This document shows positions 33,322 through 41,631 of a stretch of 64,000 bases of DNA, in pieces. Position 1 is the first letter of the stretch; each line of letters opens with the position of its first letter. Source of the stretch: JAJDNH01 sp964552395. Its GTDB lineage: Bacteria > Acidobacteriota > Thermoanaerobaculia > Thermoanaerobaculales > Sulfomarinibacteraceae. The translations under genes and the position numbers were made by a program. The stretch lies in NCBI GenBank assembly GCA_964552395.1, contig CAZKGM010000012.1:1-64000 (forward strand), in the 5' to 3' direction. The notes below the pieces were generated by a model. The model did not search any database and was not told the DNA's origin. It saw only the letters and a list, made by a program, of their open reading frames with translations.

Positions 33322-34440
33322 TCAGTGGGAGAGACCTAGGCCCAGGAGTGATGCCATGCGGATGGGTAGCTCGGTGTTGTCCAGGACCCCGGAGAAGCGG
33401 CCGGCGCCCGGGCCGAACGCGAACAGCGGGACCCACAGAGCGGTGTGGGCCTTCGTGGTCCAGGCAACGCGAGCCGAGCCGCCGGGGAAGGAACAGTCGG
33501 TGACAGCGAGCCCGCCGGTGTCGTGATCTGCGGTCACGAGAATCAAGACATCGCCGCGTGCCTTGACCATGCCGACGGCCAGACGAACAGCCGCATCGAG
33601 CTCGGCCACGCCCCGCGCCACGCCGCCGGCGTTGTTGTCGTGACCCATCTCGTCGGTGACCTGGCTCTCAACGATCAGGAGGAACCCCCTGGGATTCGTG
33701 GCCAGCAGCTCGAGCGCTCGCCGGGTGGTGATCTCGAGTGGCGGACCGTGCTGCTCGGGCATCCTCGAGCGCGGCGGCAGCAGAGCGACGACCGGGGTCC
33801 TGGCGGTGGCAAGTGCGGCTTCTGAACGGACGACCGTCGTCCCGGTCGGGGCGAGCTGCTCGGCGTGGCGCAGGAGCTCGCGGTAAGGGCGGTCGCGTGC
33901 CGTACGTGGGTAGCCCGTGAAGTCGCCGCCAATGAGGACGTCGACCTTCGAGGACAGCATCTGCCGGAGAATCGAGGTGAAATCGTAGCGGCTGCTGGCG
34001 TGCGCCACGTACCCCGCTGGTGTGGCGTCGACGAGACCGGAGGTGGTCACGAACCCAGTCGCGAGGCCCCTTCTGGCTGCGGCTTCGAAGATGCTGTGGA
34101 GCCGGCGCCCGCTTGGGTCGAGGCCGAGCATCCGGCGGTCGGTCCTGGCTCCCGTGGCCATGGCGGTGGCAGCGGCGGCGGAGTCAGTGACCATGTTGTC
34201 TGCGGCGAAGGTGCGGACGAGACCGATGACCGGTGCGCTCTCCAGAAACAGCGAGCCGTCGCCCCCGAACAGAAGCTCGGAGGCGGTGCTGACCTGACCG
34301 AGCCCCATGCCGTCGCCGATGAACAGCACGATGCCACGGATTCCTGCCGCAGGCGCCGGTGGCGTCACGGCGACGGAGGTGACCGACAGTGCTGCGACCA
34401 GCAACGAGACACCGAGCGTGAAAATCAGCCGCAGTCTCAT
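33322..34440 (-). CDS. Alkaline phosphatase (PhoA family), exported
   Basis: The ~372-residue product has a signal peptide (LRLIFTLGVSLLVAALSVTS) and the alkaline phosphatase core: LFIGDGMGLGQ (metal Asp), TDSAAAATAMATG (the serine nucleophile), ESQVTDEMGHDNN, VTADHDTGG and KAHT, which supply the zinc and magnesium ligands. It should release phosphate from monoesters in the periplasm. The start is uncertain: 34440 gives the cleanest signal peptide, and ATGs at 34461 and 34464 add seven or eight residues. It is divergent from the DegV fusion gene and precedes a PhoR/PhoB-like pair by 5 kb, so phosphate control is possible but not shown. Confidence 0.85.
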   Translation of the reverse strand: MRLRLIFTLGVSLLVAALSVTSVAVTPPAPAAGIRGIVLFIGDGMGLGQVSTASELLFGGDGSLFLESAPVIGLVRTFAADNMVTDSAAAATAMATGARTDRRMLGLDPSGRRLHSIFEAAARRGLATGFVTTSGLVDATPAGYVAHASSRYDFTSILRQMLSSKVDVLIGGDFTGYPRTARDRPYRELLRHAEQLAPTGTTVVRSEAALATARTPVVALLPPRSRMPEQHGPPLEITTRRALELLATNPRGFLLIVESQVTDEMGHDNNAGGVARGVAELDAAVRLAVGMVKARGDVLILVTADHDTGGLAVTDCSFPGGSARVAWTTKAHTALWVPLFAFGPGAGRFSGVLDNTELPIRMASLLGLGLSH

Positions 34441-34596
34441 TCGAACCCCCAGTCGCGGCATCATACCGCTTCCGTGCCCGAGGACCTCCGAGCGCGCCGG
34501 GAGGTTGCCGAAGCACCGGAGCAGGGCCAGCGATGCAACGCCCAAGGCGGCGCCTGGGAGCGCTTACGGCAGTGCGGGATTCACCACTCAGCCATG

Positions 34597-34602
34597 TATA
34601 CT
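34597..34602 (+). promoter_or_regulatory. Putative -10 element for the receiver-PATAN-DegV gene
   Basis: TATACT lies 22 bases upstream of the GTG start and overlaps a competing ATG (34594), which argues against that ATG. No convincing -35 is seen at the right distance. Confidence 0.35.
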
Positions 34603-34623
34603 GTCTCGGTTGGGGAGGGAGAT

Positions 34624-36474
34624 GTGGCTGAGACTCCAACGGTTCTCGTCGCCGACAGCGTAGCTGAGAGACGTCGGCAGCTCGGGCTTGCTCTCTATGA
34701 GGGCGGGTACGAGGTGATCAACGCCGTCAACGGCGAGGAGGCGTTGCGGTTCACGGCGGGTCTCAACCCAACCCTCACCATGGTCCACACCGGCTTGGAG
34801 GCCATGGAGCCGCTCGATCTCCATCAGCGACTCACGGCAACCGGTCTCTCCGTGCCGCCGTTCTTGATCCTCTTCGACGATGCGGCCCAGCTACCGGAGG
34901 AGCCGCCGGAGGGGGTGGTGTTCTTCCTTTCCTCGGTAGGTCTGGCGCCGGAACGCCTCCTGCAGCAGGTACGGCTGCTGCTCCTGGCACGGGACATCGG
35001 CGGCGAGCTCGGCGACGGCATCGACACGCTCTACGGCGACCTCACCAGGATCTCGATCGGCGACCTGCTCCGCGTGCTCCAGAAGTACGTCATCACCGGG
35101 CACGTCAGTCTGTCGGTGGGGCCGGACACCGGAATCTGGCTCCGCGAGGGCAGCGTCATCGACGCCCACTGGGGTGGGGTCAAGGGACGCAAGGCGTTCA
35201 ACCGCGTAGCCTCGCTGCGTGGCGGTGGTTTTGTGATCAGTCTCGAGGAGGGAGCCGCCGAGCGCTCGATAGACACCGACCTGACGAGCCTGGTCAGCGA
35301 CGCGGTCGACGAGAAGTTCCAGCTCGACGAGCTGTTTCGCGACCTGCCGTCCCTGAAGTCGCGCCTCGAGGTTCGGATGGGGGAGGGCTTCTTCGCGCTC
35401 GAGTTCACGGCCGTCGAGCGCCAGATTCTGATGGCCACCCAGAAGGTGAAGAACTTCGCCGAGTTGATCGACATCGTGCCGGCGACGGATCTCGAGGTCA
35501 TCCAGGGCGTGCTCAGCCTCACCGAGCAGGGCGTCCTCAGCTTCAAGATTCCTGAGAACCGCGTGCAGGTCGTCACTGACTCGACAGCCGACCTCCTTCC
35601 GGCGCTGGCACGGCGCCTGAACATCAGTGTCGTGCCGCTGTCGGTTCTGTTCGAGAGCCAGGTCTTCAAGGACGGAATCGACCTGCAGCCGGACGAGTTC
35701 TACGGGCGGCTGACGCAGGCGCCCAAGCTGCCCACCACCAGCCCGCCGAGCATCGGCGAGTTTTTGGAGACCTACCGCCGCCTGGTGGCGATGGGTGACA
35801 TCATCTCTATCCACATCTCGAGCAAGCTCTCGGACACGGCCAAGCGCGCTATCGATGCGGTTGAGCGGGGCGCAGAGGAGCTCCAGCGGGTGCGGGAGCA
35901 GGGAGCGCTCGATCGCCAGCCGGTGATCCGCGTCGTCGACTCGTGGCAGACCACCGTTGGTCTCGGTCTGCAGGTGGTCTTGGCGGCGCGCATGGTCGAG
36001 CACGGCCTTTCCCTCGACGAGGTCGTTCGCCGTCTCGAGGACCAGCGGCAGCGATATCACCTGTTGTTCTCGGTCAACACCCTGGAGTACCTGCAGAAGG
36101 GCGGCCGCATCGGTAAGGCGCAGGCGTTCCTGGGCACCTTGCTCGGTATCAAGCCCATTCTCGGGCTGCGGGACGGGGAGGTCGTGCCCCTGGATCGCGT
36201 CCGTGGCGGGCGCAACGTGCAACCGAAGCTGGTCGAGCTGTTCAAGGAGCGCGTGGATGCCAGTCAGCCCGTATTCGTGGCCGTCGGTCACGCCACGGCG
36301 CCCAAGTGGGCCGGACGCCTCAGGAGCGCGATCGGAGAGAGCTTCCAGGTCGTCGAGATGTTCGAGGGCGAGATCGGGCCGGTTGTCGGCACGCACGTCG
36401 GTCCCGGAACCGTCGGCGCCTGCCTGTTCCAGCCGACAGCAGACGAGCTGGAGTTCCTGCGACCGATCGGGTAG
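34624..36474 (+). CDS. Degenerate receiver, PATAN (DUF4388) and DegV fatty-acid-binding fusion protein
   Basis: From the GTG at 34624 this encodes 616 residues. Residues ~5-125 have a receiver-like pattern (TVLVADSVAERRRQLGLALY), but the phosphoacceptor position reads MVHTGLE instead of LLDxxMP, so it should not be phosphorylated. Residues ~140-315 are a PATAN/DUF4388-like region (GDLTRISIGDLLRVLQKYVI, GHVSLSVGPDTGIWLREGSV). Residues ~320-616 are a DegV domain (VVTDSTADLLPALARRLNIS, TTSPPSIGEF, IHISSKLSDTAKRA), which in known relatives binds a fatty acid for FakB-type phosphorylation. No FakA kinase is nearby. GGGAGGGA precedes the GTG; the frame is open further upstream but antisense to the phosphatase gene. 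Confidence 0.8.
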   Translation: MAETPTVLVADSVAERRRQLGLALYEGGYEVINAVNGEEALRFTAGLNPTLTMVHTGLEAMEPLDLHQRLTATGLSVPPFLILFDDAAQLPEEPPEGVVFFLSSVGLAPERLLQQVRLLLLARDIGGELGDGIDTLYGDLTRISIGDLLRVLQKYVITGHVSLSVGPDTGIWLREGSVIDAHWGGVKGRKAFNRVASLRGGGFVISLEEGAAERSIDTDLTSLVSDAVDEKFQLDELFRDLPSLKSRLEVRMGEGFFALEFTAVERQILMATQKVKNFAELIDIVPATDLEVIQGVLSLTEQGVLSFKIPENRVQVVTDSTADLLPALARRLNISVVPLSVLFESQVFKDGIDLQPDEFYGRLTQAPKLPTTSPPSIGEFLETYRRLVAMGDIISIHISSKLSDTAKRAIDAVERGAEELQRVREQGALDRQPVIRVVDSWQTTVGLGLQVVLAARMVEHGLSLDEVVRRLEDQRQRYHLLFSVNTLEYLQKGGRIGKAQAFLGTLLGIKPILGLRDGEVVPLDRVRGGRNVQPKLVELFKERVDASQPVFVAVGHATAPKWAGRLRSAIGESFQVVEMFEGEIGPVVGTHVGPGTVGACLFQPTADELEFLRPIG

Positions 36475-36499
36475 CAACTGACTGATCCTCTTCTCTGAG

Positions 36500-36521
36500 G
36501 CGCCGGCGGCCCTGCCGGCGC
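36500..36521 (+). terminator. Hairpin after the DegV fusion gene
   Basis: GCGCCGGC (36500-36507) and GCCGGCGC (36514-36521) form a perfect 8-bp stem with a 6-base loop, 26 bases after the stop. No T-run follows. Confidence 0.45.
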
Positions 36522-36561
36522 TCCCGCACCCACCCGTCTCGCAATCTCCCTCGGTCCGCCG

Positions 36562-36581
36562 CACCCCGCAATTGCGGGGTG
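36562..36581. other. 20 bp perfect palindrome between convergent genes
   Basis: CACCCCGCAATTGCGGGGTG is a perfect palindrome lying between two hairpins in the 182-base region that separates the converging genes. It could be part of the terminator cluster or a protein site. Confidence 0.5.
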
Positions 36582-36610
36582 GTGAGAACTGGCGGCCGGG
36601 ACGAGACAAC

Positions 36611-36634
36611 GCCGGGGCGGAGGGCCGCCCCGGC
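36611..36634 (-). terminator. Strong hairpin after the repeat-rich secreted protein gene
   Basis: GCCGGGGCGG and its complement make a perfect 10-bp stem with a 4-base loop, 23 bases beyond the stop on the minus strand. A T-run is lacking. Confidence 0.5.
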
Positions 36635-36656
36635 AAGTCGACTGACTCTCGTTGGC

Positions 36657-39029
36657 CTACTGGAGAACGACGAACGCAGGATCGTTGGAGCGGTTGTTGA
36701 CGACCGAGCCATAGATGAACACGACACCGCCGGGGGTCGTGACCCAGACGTTGGCCGAGCCGACCTCCACCGCCTCGGGGAATACCCGGTTCAGCTGTCG
36801 CTGCTCGTACGGCTGCAGGGTAATGACGAGGTGCTTGACCAGGCTGTCGTCGTCCAGCAGCAAGTCGAGCTGGACCTCGACCGTCCCACCGGTGGCGTTG
36901 AGCAGCCCGATGTTCGTGCGCTTGCCGCTGTCCATGGTCCCGGATTCGCACAGCCCGACCAGGTGGCGCATCTGGCCGAACGCCACGGCGTTGGCGCGGG
37001 TGTGTCCCGGGATCGTCTGCCCGAAGTCGGCACCGTTTGCCATGGCGACGTAGGTTCTGCTGGTGACTCGCAGGTCAGGGTTGTCGAGAAGGACCCGCAG
37101 CGCTCCTGAGCCCGTGAAGCCAAACAGGGAGCTGAAGACGTCGCGGTAGCGAACGCTTGCACCGGGGCCGAGCGCGAACCGGATCGTCTGTGGTGTCTCG
37201 TTGGCCTGTCCGGCGGCCAGCAGCTGGACCATGAAGGTGGCGCTGTCGTTGCCTGCGTTGAGGACGTCCAGGTCCGAGCGCCAGCCAATTCCGCCGTAGC
37301 CGGAGGTGTGGCCGCCACCGGGGATCATCACGGGTGTCAGGAATGTCGCGGTTCCCCAGGGGAGGGAGGCCGTGTTCCGGCCCATGGGCTGCAGCACGCC
37401 CTCGCCGACGTCATCGATATTTCGGTCGAGGAGAGGTTTGATGGCGAAGGGTCCGGAGCCGTTGTCCGGATCCGGCTCAACCGAGATCACCGCGGCGAAA
37501 CCCGAGGTCAGGTCCATTGCCGGGCTCACGAAATCCTGGCCCGGGAACGGCGGACCCGGGTTTGGCCCTGCAGATGGGCCGGCACCGTCTCCATCCTCGC
37601 CGGTGGCCATCGTGAACCTTCCTGTAGAGATGGGCCCGTTGGCGCCGGCGACCCAGCCCTCGTAGACCCAGCCGTCGGGAAGCTCGGGCAGTGACAGAGT
37701 TGGGGCCGGTCCGGCGCCGGGATCGAGCCACCAGATCCCGTTGCGGTAGTCACCACCCTGGCCGGCAGATGGGGCCTTGAGGATGTACATCCCCGAGGCG
37801 GACCGAAAGTCGGTGCCGAGAGCCGCGGGGTGGCCAACGGCCAGGGCCGCTCGGCCGTCGACCAGATCCCCGGCGAGGAGATGCGTATGGCTCGGAGCCG
37901 GGTCTGGATCCGGATCGGGCTCAATCGTGAGCACGAACGCGCTCACTCCGGCGACGCTCGGCACTGTGGTTGGGAAGTAGTCCCGCGACGGTATTCCGGC
38001 GCCGTCGACGGTGAACGTCCCGGTGCTCACCGGGCCGTTCTCGGTGATGAGCCAACCCTCGTAGGCCCAGCCCGGACCGAGGTCCTCCAGGCCCTGGAAC
38101 CGAAGCAGGACATGTGCCACCTCACCGACAACCTCGCTTCCACGCAGGTTGGCGGTGGCGGTCGGAAAGCCCGCTGCCATGTTTGTCATTTCCTGCAGGG
38201 CCCCCTTGCCGACGTCGTCGATGTTTCCGTCCACAAGGGGCTTGAGGGTGAACGGCGCGGCGGAGTTGTCCGGCTCGGGCTCCACGGTCACGACCGCAGC
38301 GTACCCTGAGGTCAGGTCAGCGGCAGGATTGATGAAGTCCTGCCCGGGAAACGGGGGTGGTGTGTAGGGACCCCCGCTCAGGCCGGCCGCGTCTTCGTCG
38401 GCAGTGCCAGGCTGCGTGAAACGGCCGGTGGACACGGGTCCGTCCGCTCCGACCACCCAGCCCTCATAGACCCAGCCGGCCGGGAGGGTGGGCAAGTTGA
38501 GAGTTGGTCCCGGACCGGCTGCCAGATCGAGCCACCATATCCCGTTGTGGTAGTCACCGCTGTCCCCCGCGGACGGCGCGGCCAGGATATAAGACCCGGA
38601 GGCCGATGCGAAGTCGCTGCCCAAGGCGGCGGAGTGGGCCACCGTGAGGTGGGCGGTGCCGGAGGTGAAGTCACCACCCAGGAAGTGAACGCCGCTTGGA
38701 GCCGGGTCCGGATCCGGATCGGGCTCGATTGTGAGCACGAACGAGCTCACGTGCTCGAGGCTGGCCACCTCGGCAGTGAACATGGACCGGGACAGCGTTT
38801 TATCGGGCAGTACCGCGAAGGTCCCGGTACTGACGGGGGTGCCGTCCACGATGAGCCAGCCTTCGTAGGCCCAGCCGGGGCCGAGGGGCTCGAGCCCGTC
38901 CGCCGTCAGCTCGACATAAGCGGTTTCCGCGGCGGCGGGTGTGGCTGCGGCGATCAGCCACAGCGTGGTGAGGGTGAGCAGGGCGGCGACGCCCCGCAGG
39001 CGGAAGACGGTCATTGATCGGTTGCGCAT
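36657..39029 (-). CDS. Secreted protein with duplicated EGW-module repeats
   Basis: The 790-residue product has a signal peptide (LLTLTTLWLIAAATPAAA). Two ~265-residue units follow (residues ~36-300 and ~301-565), each built from two modules of the form GPGWAYEGWLI...GPVSTGTF and GWVYEGWV...GPVSTGRF, joined by EPDPDPDPAPS segments. The EGW...G.F pattern resembles the C-terminal part of RskA-like anti-sigma factors, a weak resemblance only. The last ~225 residues (GGHTSGYGGIGWRSDLDVLN) form a separate beta-rich domain. No enzyme motif is seen. AAGGAGG lies eight bases before the ATG. A motif upstream is shared with the two-component operon promoter, so it may be a target of that system. Confidence 0.7.
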   Translation of the reverse strand: MRNRSMTVFRLRGVAALLTLTTLWLIAAATPAAAETAYVELTADGLEPLGPGWAYEGWLIVDGTPVSTGTFAVLPDKTLSRSMFTAEVASLEHVSSFVLTIEPDPDPDPAPSGVHFLGGDFTSGTAHLTVAHSAALGSDFASASGSYILAAPSAGDSGDYHNGIWWLDLAAGPGPTLNLPTLPAGWVYEGWVVGADGPVSTGRFTQPGTADEDAAGLSGGPYTPPPFPGQDFINPAADLTSGYAAVVTVEPEPDNSAAPFTLKPLVDGNIDDVGKGALQEMTNMAAGFPTATANLRGSEVVGEVAHVLLRFQGLEDLGPGWAYEGWLITENGPVSTGTFTVDGAGIPSRDYFPTTVPSVAGVSAFVLTIEPDPDPDPAPSHTHLLAGDLVDGRAALAVGHPAALGTDFRSASGMYILKAPSAGQGGDYRNGIWWLDPGAGPAPTLSLPELPDGWVYEGWVAGANGPISTGRFTMATGEDGDGAGPSAGPNPGPPFPGQDFVSPAMDLTSGFAAVISVEPDPDNGSGPFAIKPLLDRNIDDVGEGVLQPMGRNTASLPWGTATFLTPVMIPGGGHTSGYGGIGWRSDLDVLNAGNDSATFMVQLLAAGQANETPQTIRFALGPGASVRYRDVFSSLFGFTGSGALRVLLDNPDLRVTSRTYVAMANGADFGQTIPGHTRANAVAFGQMRHLVGLCESGTMDSGKRTNIGLLNATGGTVEVQLDLLLDDDSLVKHLVITLQPYEQRQLNRVFPEAVEVGSANVWVTTPGGVVFIYGSVVNNRSNDPAFVVLQ
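37335..38924. repeat. Tandem in-gene duplication, two ~795 bp units
   Basis: The encoded units (38924-38130 and 38129-37335, approximate) share blocks such as GPGWAYEGWLI, EPDPDPDPAPS, SAGxxGDYxNGIWWLD and NIDDVGxGxLQ. Protein identity is high but not complete, so the duplication is old compared with the 426 bp repeat. Confidence 0.75.
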
Positions 39030-39130
39030 GATGACGACCTCCTTGGTTGTTGTTCTACTGCGCCTGAGACCCAGGTTCGGAGATCTCCGTCACGCTGTTG
39101 TCACCGAGAGTTCACGGTTTGGAACAAAGT

Positions 39131-39147
39131 CTTTACAAAAGTGCAAC
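39131..39147. promoter_or_regulatory. Shared CTTnACAAAAGTnnAAC motif, copy upstream of the secreted protein
   Basis: CTTTACAAAAGTGCAAC matches 14 of 17 positions of 41513-41529. It lies ~102 bases upstream of the gene at 39029. GTTCACGG 22 bases to the left adds a possible second half-site, as OmpR/PhoB-type regulators use direct repeats with 11-base spacing. Confidence 0.4.
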
Positions 39148-39276
39148 GGACGCCGGAGTCCGAGCCGTTCAGGTGCGGAAGGTGGAAGGCCGACAGGCGG
39201 CCACGGCTAGCCCGTGCTCTCGGCCGCGGCAGCAAGCGAAGCGACGGGGGCGCCGGTGACGGCGAGCGCCGCGGAG

Positions 39277-40749
39277 TTAGTCGGCGGCTGGAAGCGAAAA
39301 GGAGACGACGGTGCCCTCCCCGACCGTGCTCGCGGCTTTGACAACGCTGCCGTGGAGCTCGAGGATTCGCTTGACGATGGCGAGGCCGAGCCCGCCCGTC
39401 CGTCTCGGCGCGTCGGGCGTGCCGCTCGCCTGGTAGAAGCGCTCGAACACCTGCACCAGCTCCTCCTCAGGGATCCCGCAGCCGGTGTCTCTGATGTGAA
39501 CCTCGACCGTCGACTTTCCAGGTTGCACGTCGATGACGACGCTCCCTCCCTCCTCGGTGTGCTTGAGTGCGTTGCCGATGAGGTTCTGCAACACCCTTTG
39601 GATGAGACCGATGTCTGCGGACACCAGGGGTACCTCGTCGGGGCGCTCCATCTCGAGGGTGATGTGCTTCCGCTCGGCTTCCAGCTGGAAACCCTGGACG
39701 ATGTCCTGGATCAACTCGGAGAGGGGAAACGGCTCGAGCTCCGGCTTCATGTCATGGGACTCCAGGCGCGCCAGCTCGAACAGCTCCTCGACCAGCTTGG
39801 TCAAGCGCTCGCTCTGCCGGCTCGCGATGCCGAGATACTCCTCCCGCTCGGTCTCGCTGAGCTCGACCTCTTTGAGCTGGAGCGTCTCGATGTACCCCTT
39901 GAGGGATGCGAGTGGGGTGCGGAGATCATGAGACACGTTGGCGACCAGCTCTCTCCGCAGCCCGTCCGTCTCCTTCAGGGCCCGCACCTGCTGGATGATG
40001 CGCTGGGACATGTCGTTGAACGTGGTGACCAGGGAGTCGATCTCGTCCCCGGCGCCGCGCCGGGGAGAGGAGATCTCGACCGGCTCAGTGAAGCCGCTTT
40101 CCCGGAATCGCTCCATCGACGCCGCGAGCCTCCGCAGTCTCCGGGTCAGCAGGTTAAACAGGATGACTCCGGCCAGCCCCGCCACGAGCAGGGCGGTTGC
40201 CACGACGCCAAGGCTCAGGCGCAGAATCTGGCTGCCCCGCAGCCGCTGCACCACGGAGTCGTAGTGCTCCCCCGCGAGCACGATGTAAAGGTAGCCTTCG
40301 TACCGATCGCCGACCATGATCGGCGACACCGAAAACACCTTCCGGCGGTCGGCGCTCAACGGGTCGTCGCCGAGAATCGGGAGCTCGGAGTTGGCGCTGA
40401 GAAAGGCCTTCAGGGGCTTTACATCGACCCGCTGCCGTTTGAGACGGTTCGGGGTTACGGACTGGGTCACGACGTGGCCGTCGAGATCCAGCAGGTATAC
40501 CTCGATCGAGGGGTTGACGACCATCAGGGTCTTGAACACTTTCTCCAGGGCTGCCTCGTTGACCTCGCCGTTCGCCAGCAGCACGTCCTGAGCCACCAGG
40601 TTGGCGCTCAGCGAGCGGTTGAGCCGCTGCACCACCTCCTCCTCGTAGCGCCGGGTGGTGTAGAAGGTGACGGCGACCAGGATCGCACCCAGGAAGAGCA
40701 GCAGTCCGAGAAGGACGGCCACCATGCGCGCGTACAGTGATCTTGGCAT
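39277..40749 (-). CDS. PhoR-like membrane sensor histidine kinase
   Basis: From the ATG at 40749 this encodes 490 residues: TM1 (VAVLLGLLLFLGAILVAVTF), a ~140-residue periplasmic sensor region, TM2 (SLGVVATALLVAGLAGVILF), a HAMP segment, the phosphoacceptor helix VANVSHDLRTPLASLKGY, and the ATPase domain with NLIGNALKHTEEGG, DTGCGIPEEE and GGLGLAIVKRI. All kinase boxes are intact. The start overlaps the response-regulator stop (TGATG), so the two are translationally coupled. The signal is not evident; the alkaline phosphatase 5 kb away invites phosphate, but this is weak. Confidence 0.88.
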   Translation of the reverse strand: MPRSLYARMVAVLLGLLLFLGAILVAVTFYTTRRYEEEVVQRLNRSLSANLVAQDVLLANGEVNEAALEKVFKTLMVVNPSIEVYLLDLDGHVVTQSVTPNRLKRQRVDVKPLKAFLSANSELPILGDDPLSADRRKVFSVSPIMVGDRYEGYLYIVLAGEHYDSVVQRLRGSQILRLSLGVVATALLVAGLAGVILFNLLTRRLRRLAASMERFRESGFTEPVEISSPRRGAGDEIDSLVTTFNDMSQRIIQQVRALKETDGLRRELVANVSHDLRTPLASLKGYIETLQLKEVELSETEREEYLGIASRQSERLTKLVEELFELARLESHDMKPELEPFPLSELIQDIVQGFQLEAERKHITLEMERPDEVPLVSADIGLIQRVLQNLIGNALKHTEEGGSVVIDVQPGKSTVEVHIRDTGCGIPEEELVQVFERFYQASGTPDAPRRTGGLGLAIVKRILELHGSVVKAASTVGEGTVVSFSLPAAD

Positions 40750-41456
40750 CAGCTCAGCTCCTCGGCTGCGGGGAATCGGTAGCCGACGCCCCACACGGTC
40801 AAGATGAACTCCGGATGTGAAGGATCTGCCTCGATCTTGCCCCGGAGCCGATTGATATGGGTGTTGACGGTGTGCTCGTACCCCTCGTGGGCGTAGCCCC
40901 AGACGTGGTCGAGGAGCTGGCCGCGTGTGAACACCTTCCCCGGATGTCCGGCGAAGAAGGTCAGCAGGTCGAACTCCTTGGCGGTCAGCTCAACCGGCTG
41001 TCCGTGGAGCCGGGCCTGCCGCCGGTCGGCGTCGATCTGGAACGGGCCGATGGCGATGTTGGATGGTTCCGGAGAGGCCGCGAACGACTCCATGCGCCGG
41101 AAGATGGCCTTCACACGGGCGATCACCTCGCGGACGCTGAACGGCTTGGTAATGTAGTCGTCGGCACCCATCTCGAGGCCGAGAACCCGGTCGAGCTCGG
41201 TCGAGCGGGCGGTCAGCATCAGCACGGCGATGTGCGGCGCCTGGGCGCGCAGGTTGCGGCAGATCTCGAGACCGTCGACGCCGGGGAGCATGAGGTCGAG
41301 CACGATGAGGTCGAAGTCGCCGGAGAGGGCCCGCTGCAAACCCAGGTCACCCGCACCTTCGGTCGAAACCGCGTAGCCGGCATCGCGCAGGTGGAGCTCC
41401 ACCAAGCTCCGGATATCCGGATCGTCCTCAATCACGAGTATCGACCGTGATGACAT
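40749..41456 (-). CDS. OmpR/PhoB-family response regulator
   Basis: The 235-residue protein has an intact receiver (LVIEDDPDIRSLVE with the acidic pair, LIVLDLMLPGVDGLEI with the phosphoacceptor Asp, LTARS and ITKPF) and a C-terminal winged helix (ELTAKEFDLLTFFAGHPGKV...HTVNTHINRLRGKIE...VWGVGYRF). It is phosphorylated by the coupled kinase downstream and should bind tandem DNA sites. A motif shared with the secreted-protein promoter lies 57-73 bases upstream of its start, consistent with autoregulation. Confidence 0.9.
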   Translation of the reverse strand: MSSRSILVIEDDPDIRSLVELHLRDAGYAVSTEGAGDLGLQRALSGDFDLIVLDLMLPGVDGLEICRNLRAQAPHIAVLMLTARSTELDRVLGLEMGADDYITKPFSVREVIARVKAIFRRMESFAASPEPSNIAIGPFQIDADRRQARLHGQPVELTAKEFDLLTFFAGHPGKVFTRGQLLDHVWGYAHEGYEHTVNTHINRLRGKIEADPSHPEFILTVWGVGYRFPAAEELS

Positions 41457-41512
41457 CTTCTCCGACCCTCCACCAACGGTGAGAGCGCGGCCTCACGCCA
41501 AGATCACCGGAG

Positions 41513-41529
41513 CTTCACAAAAGTATAAC
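41513..41529. promoter_or_regulatory. Shared CTTnACAAAAGTnnAAC motif, copy upstream of the two-component operon
   Basis: CTTCACAAAAGTATAAC lies 57 bases upstream of the regulator start. On the minus strand it reads GTTATACTTTTGTGAAG, which also includes TATACT, a possible -10. Its partner lies at 39131-39147. Confidence 0.4.
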
Positions 41530-41631
41530 CCGTGGCGCGGGTGGAGAAGAGGGCCGGAAGCTTGACCACTCCGCGTGCGTGTTCCGGCGTCGAAGCGTCC
41601 CCAGCTCAGAACTCGGAGCCCGACCTTCGAC

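Noticed and set aside
34594..34596. ATG at 34594 as the start of the DegV fusion
   Set aside because: It overlaps the TATACT promoter-like element and lacks a ribosome site. The GTG at 34624 has GGGAGGGA upstream.
34891..36951. 686-codon minus-strand frame opposite the DegV fusion gene
   Set aside because: It is an antisense shadow in high-GC coding DNA. The plus-strand protein has recognisable domains.
39214..40740. 508-codon plus-strand frame opposite the histidine kinase
   Set aside because: Antisense shadow; the minus strand has every kinase box.
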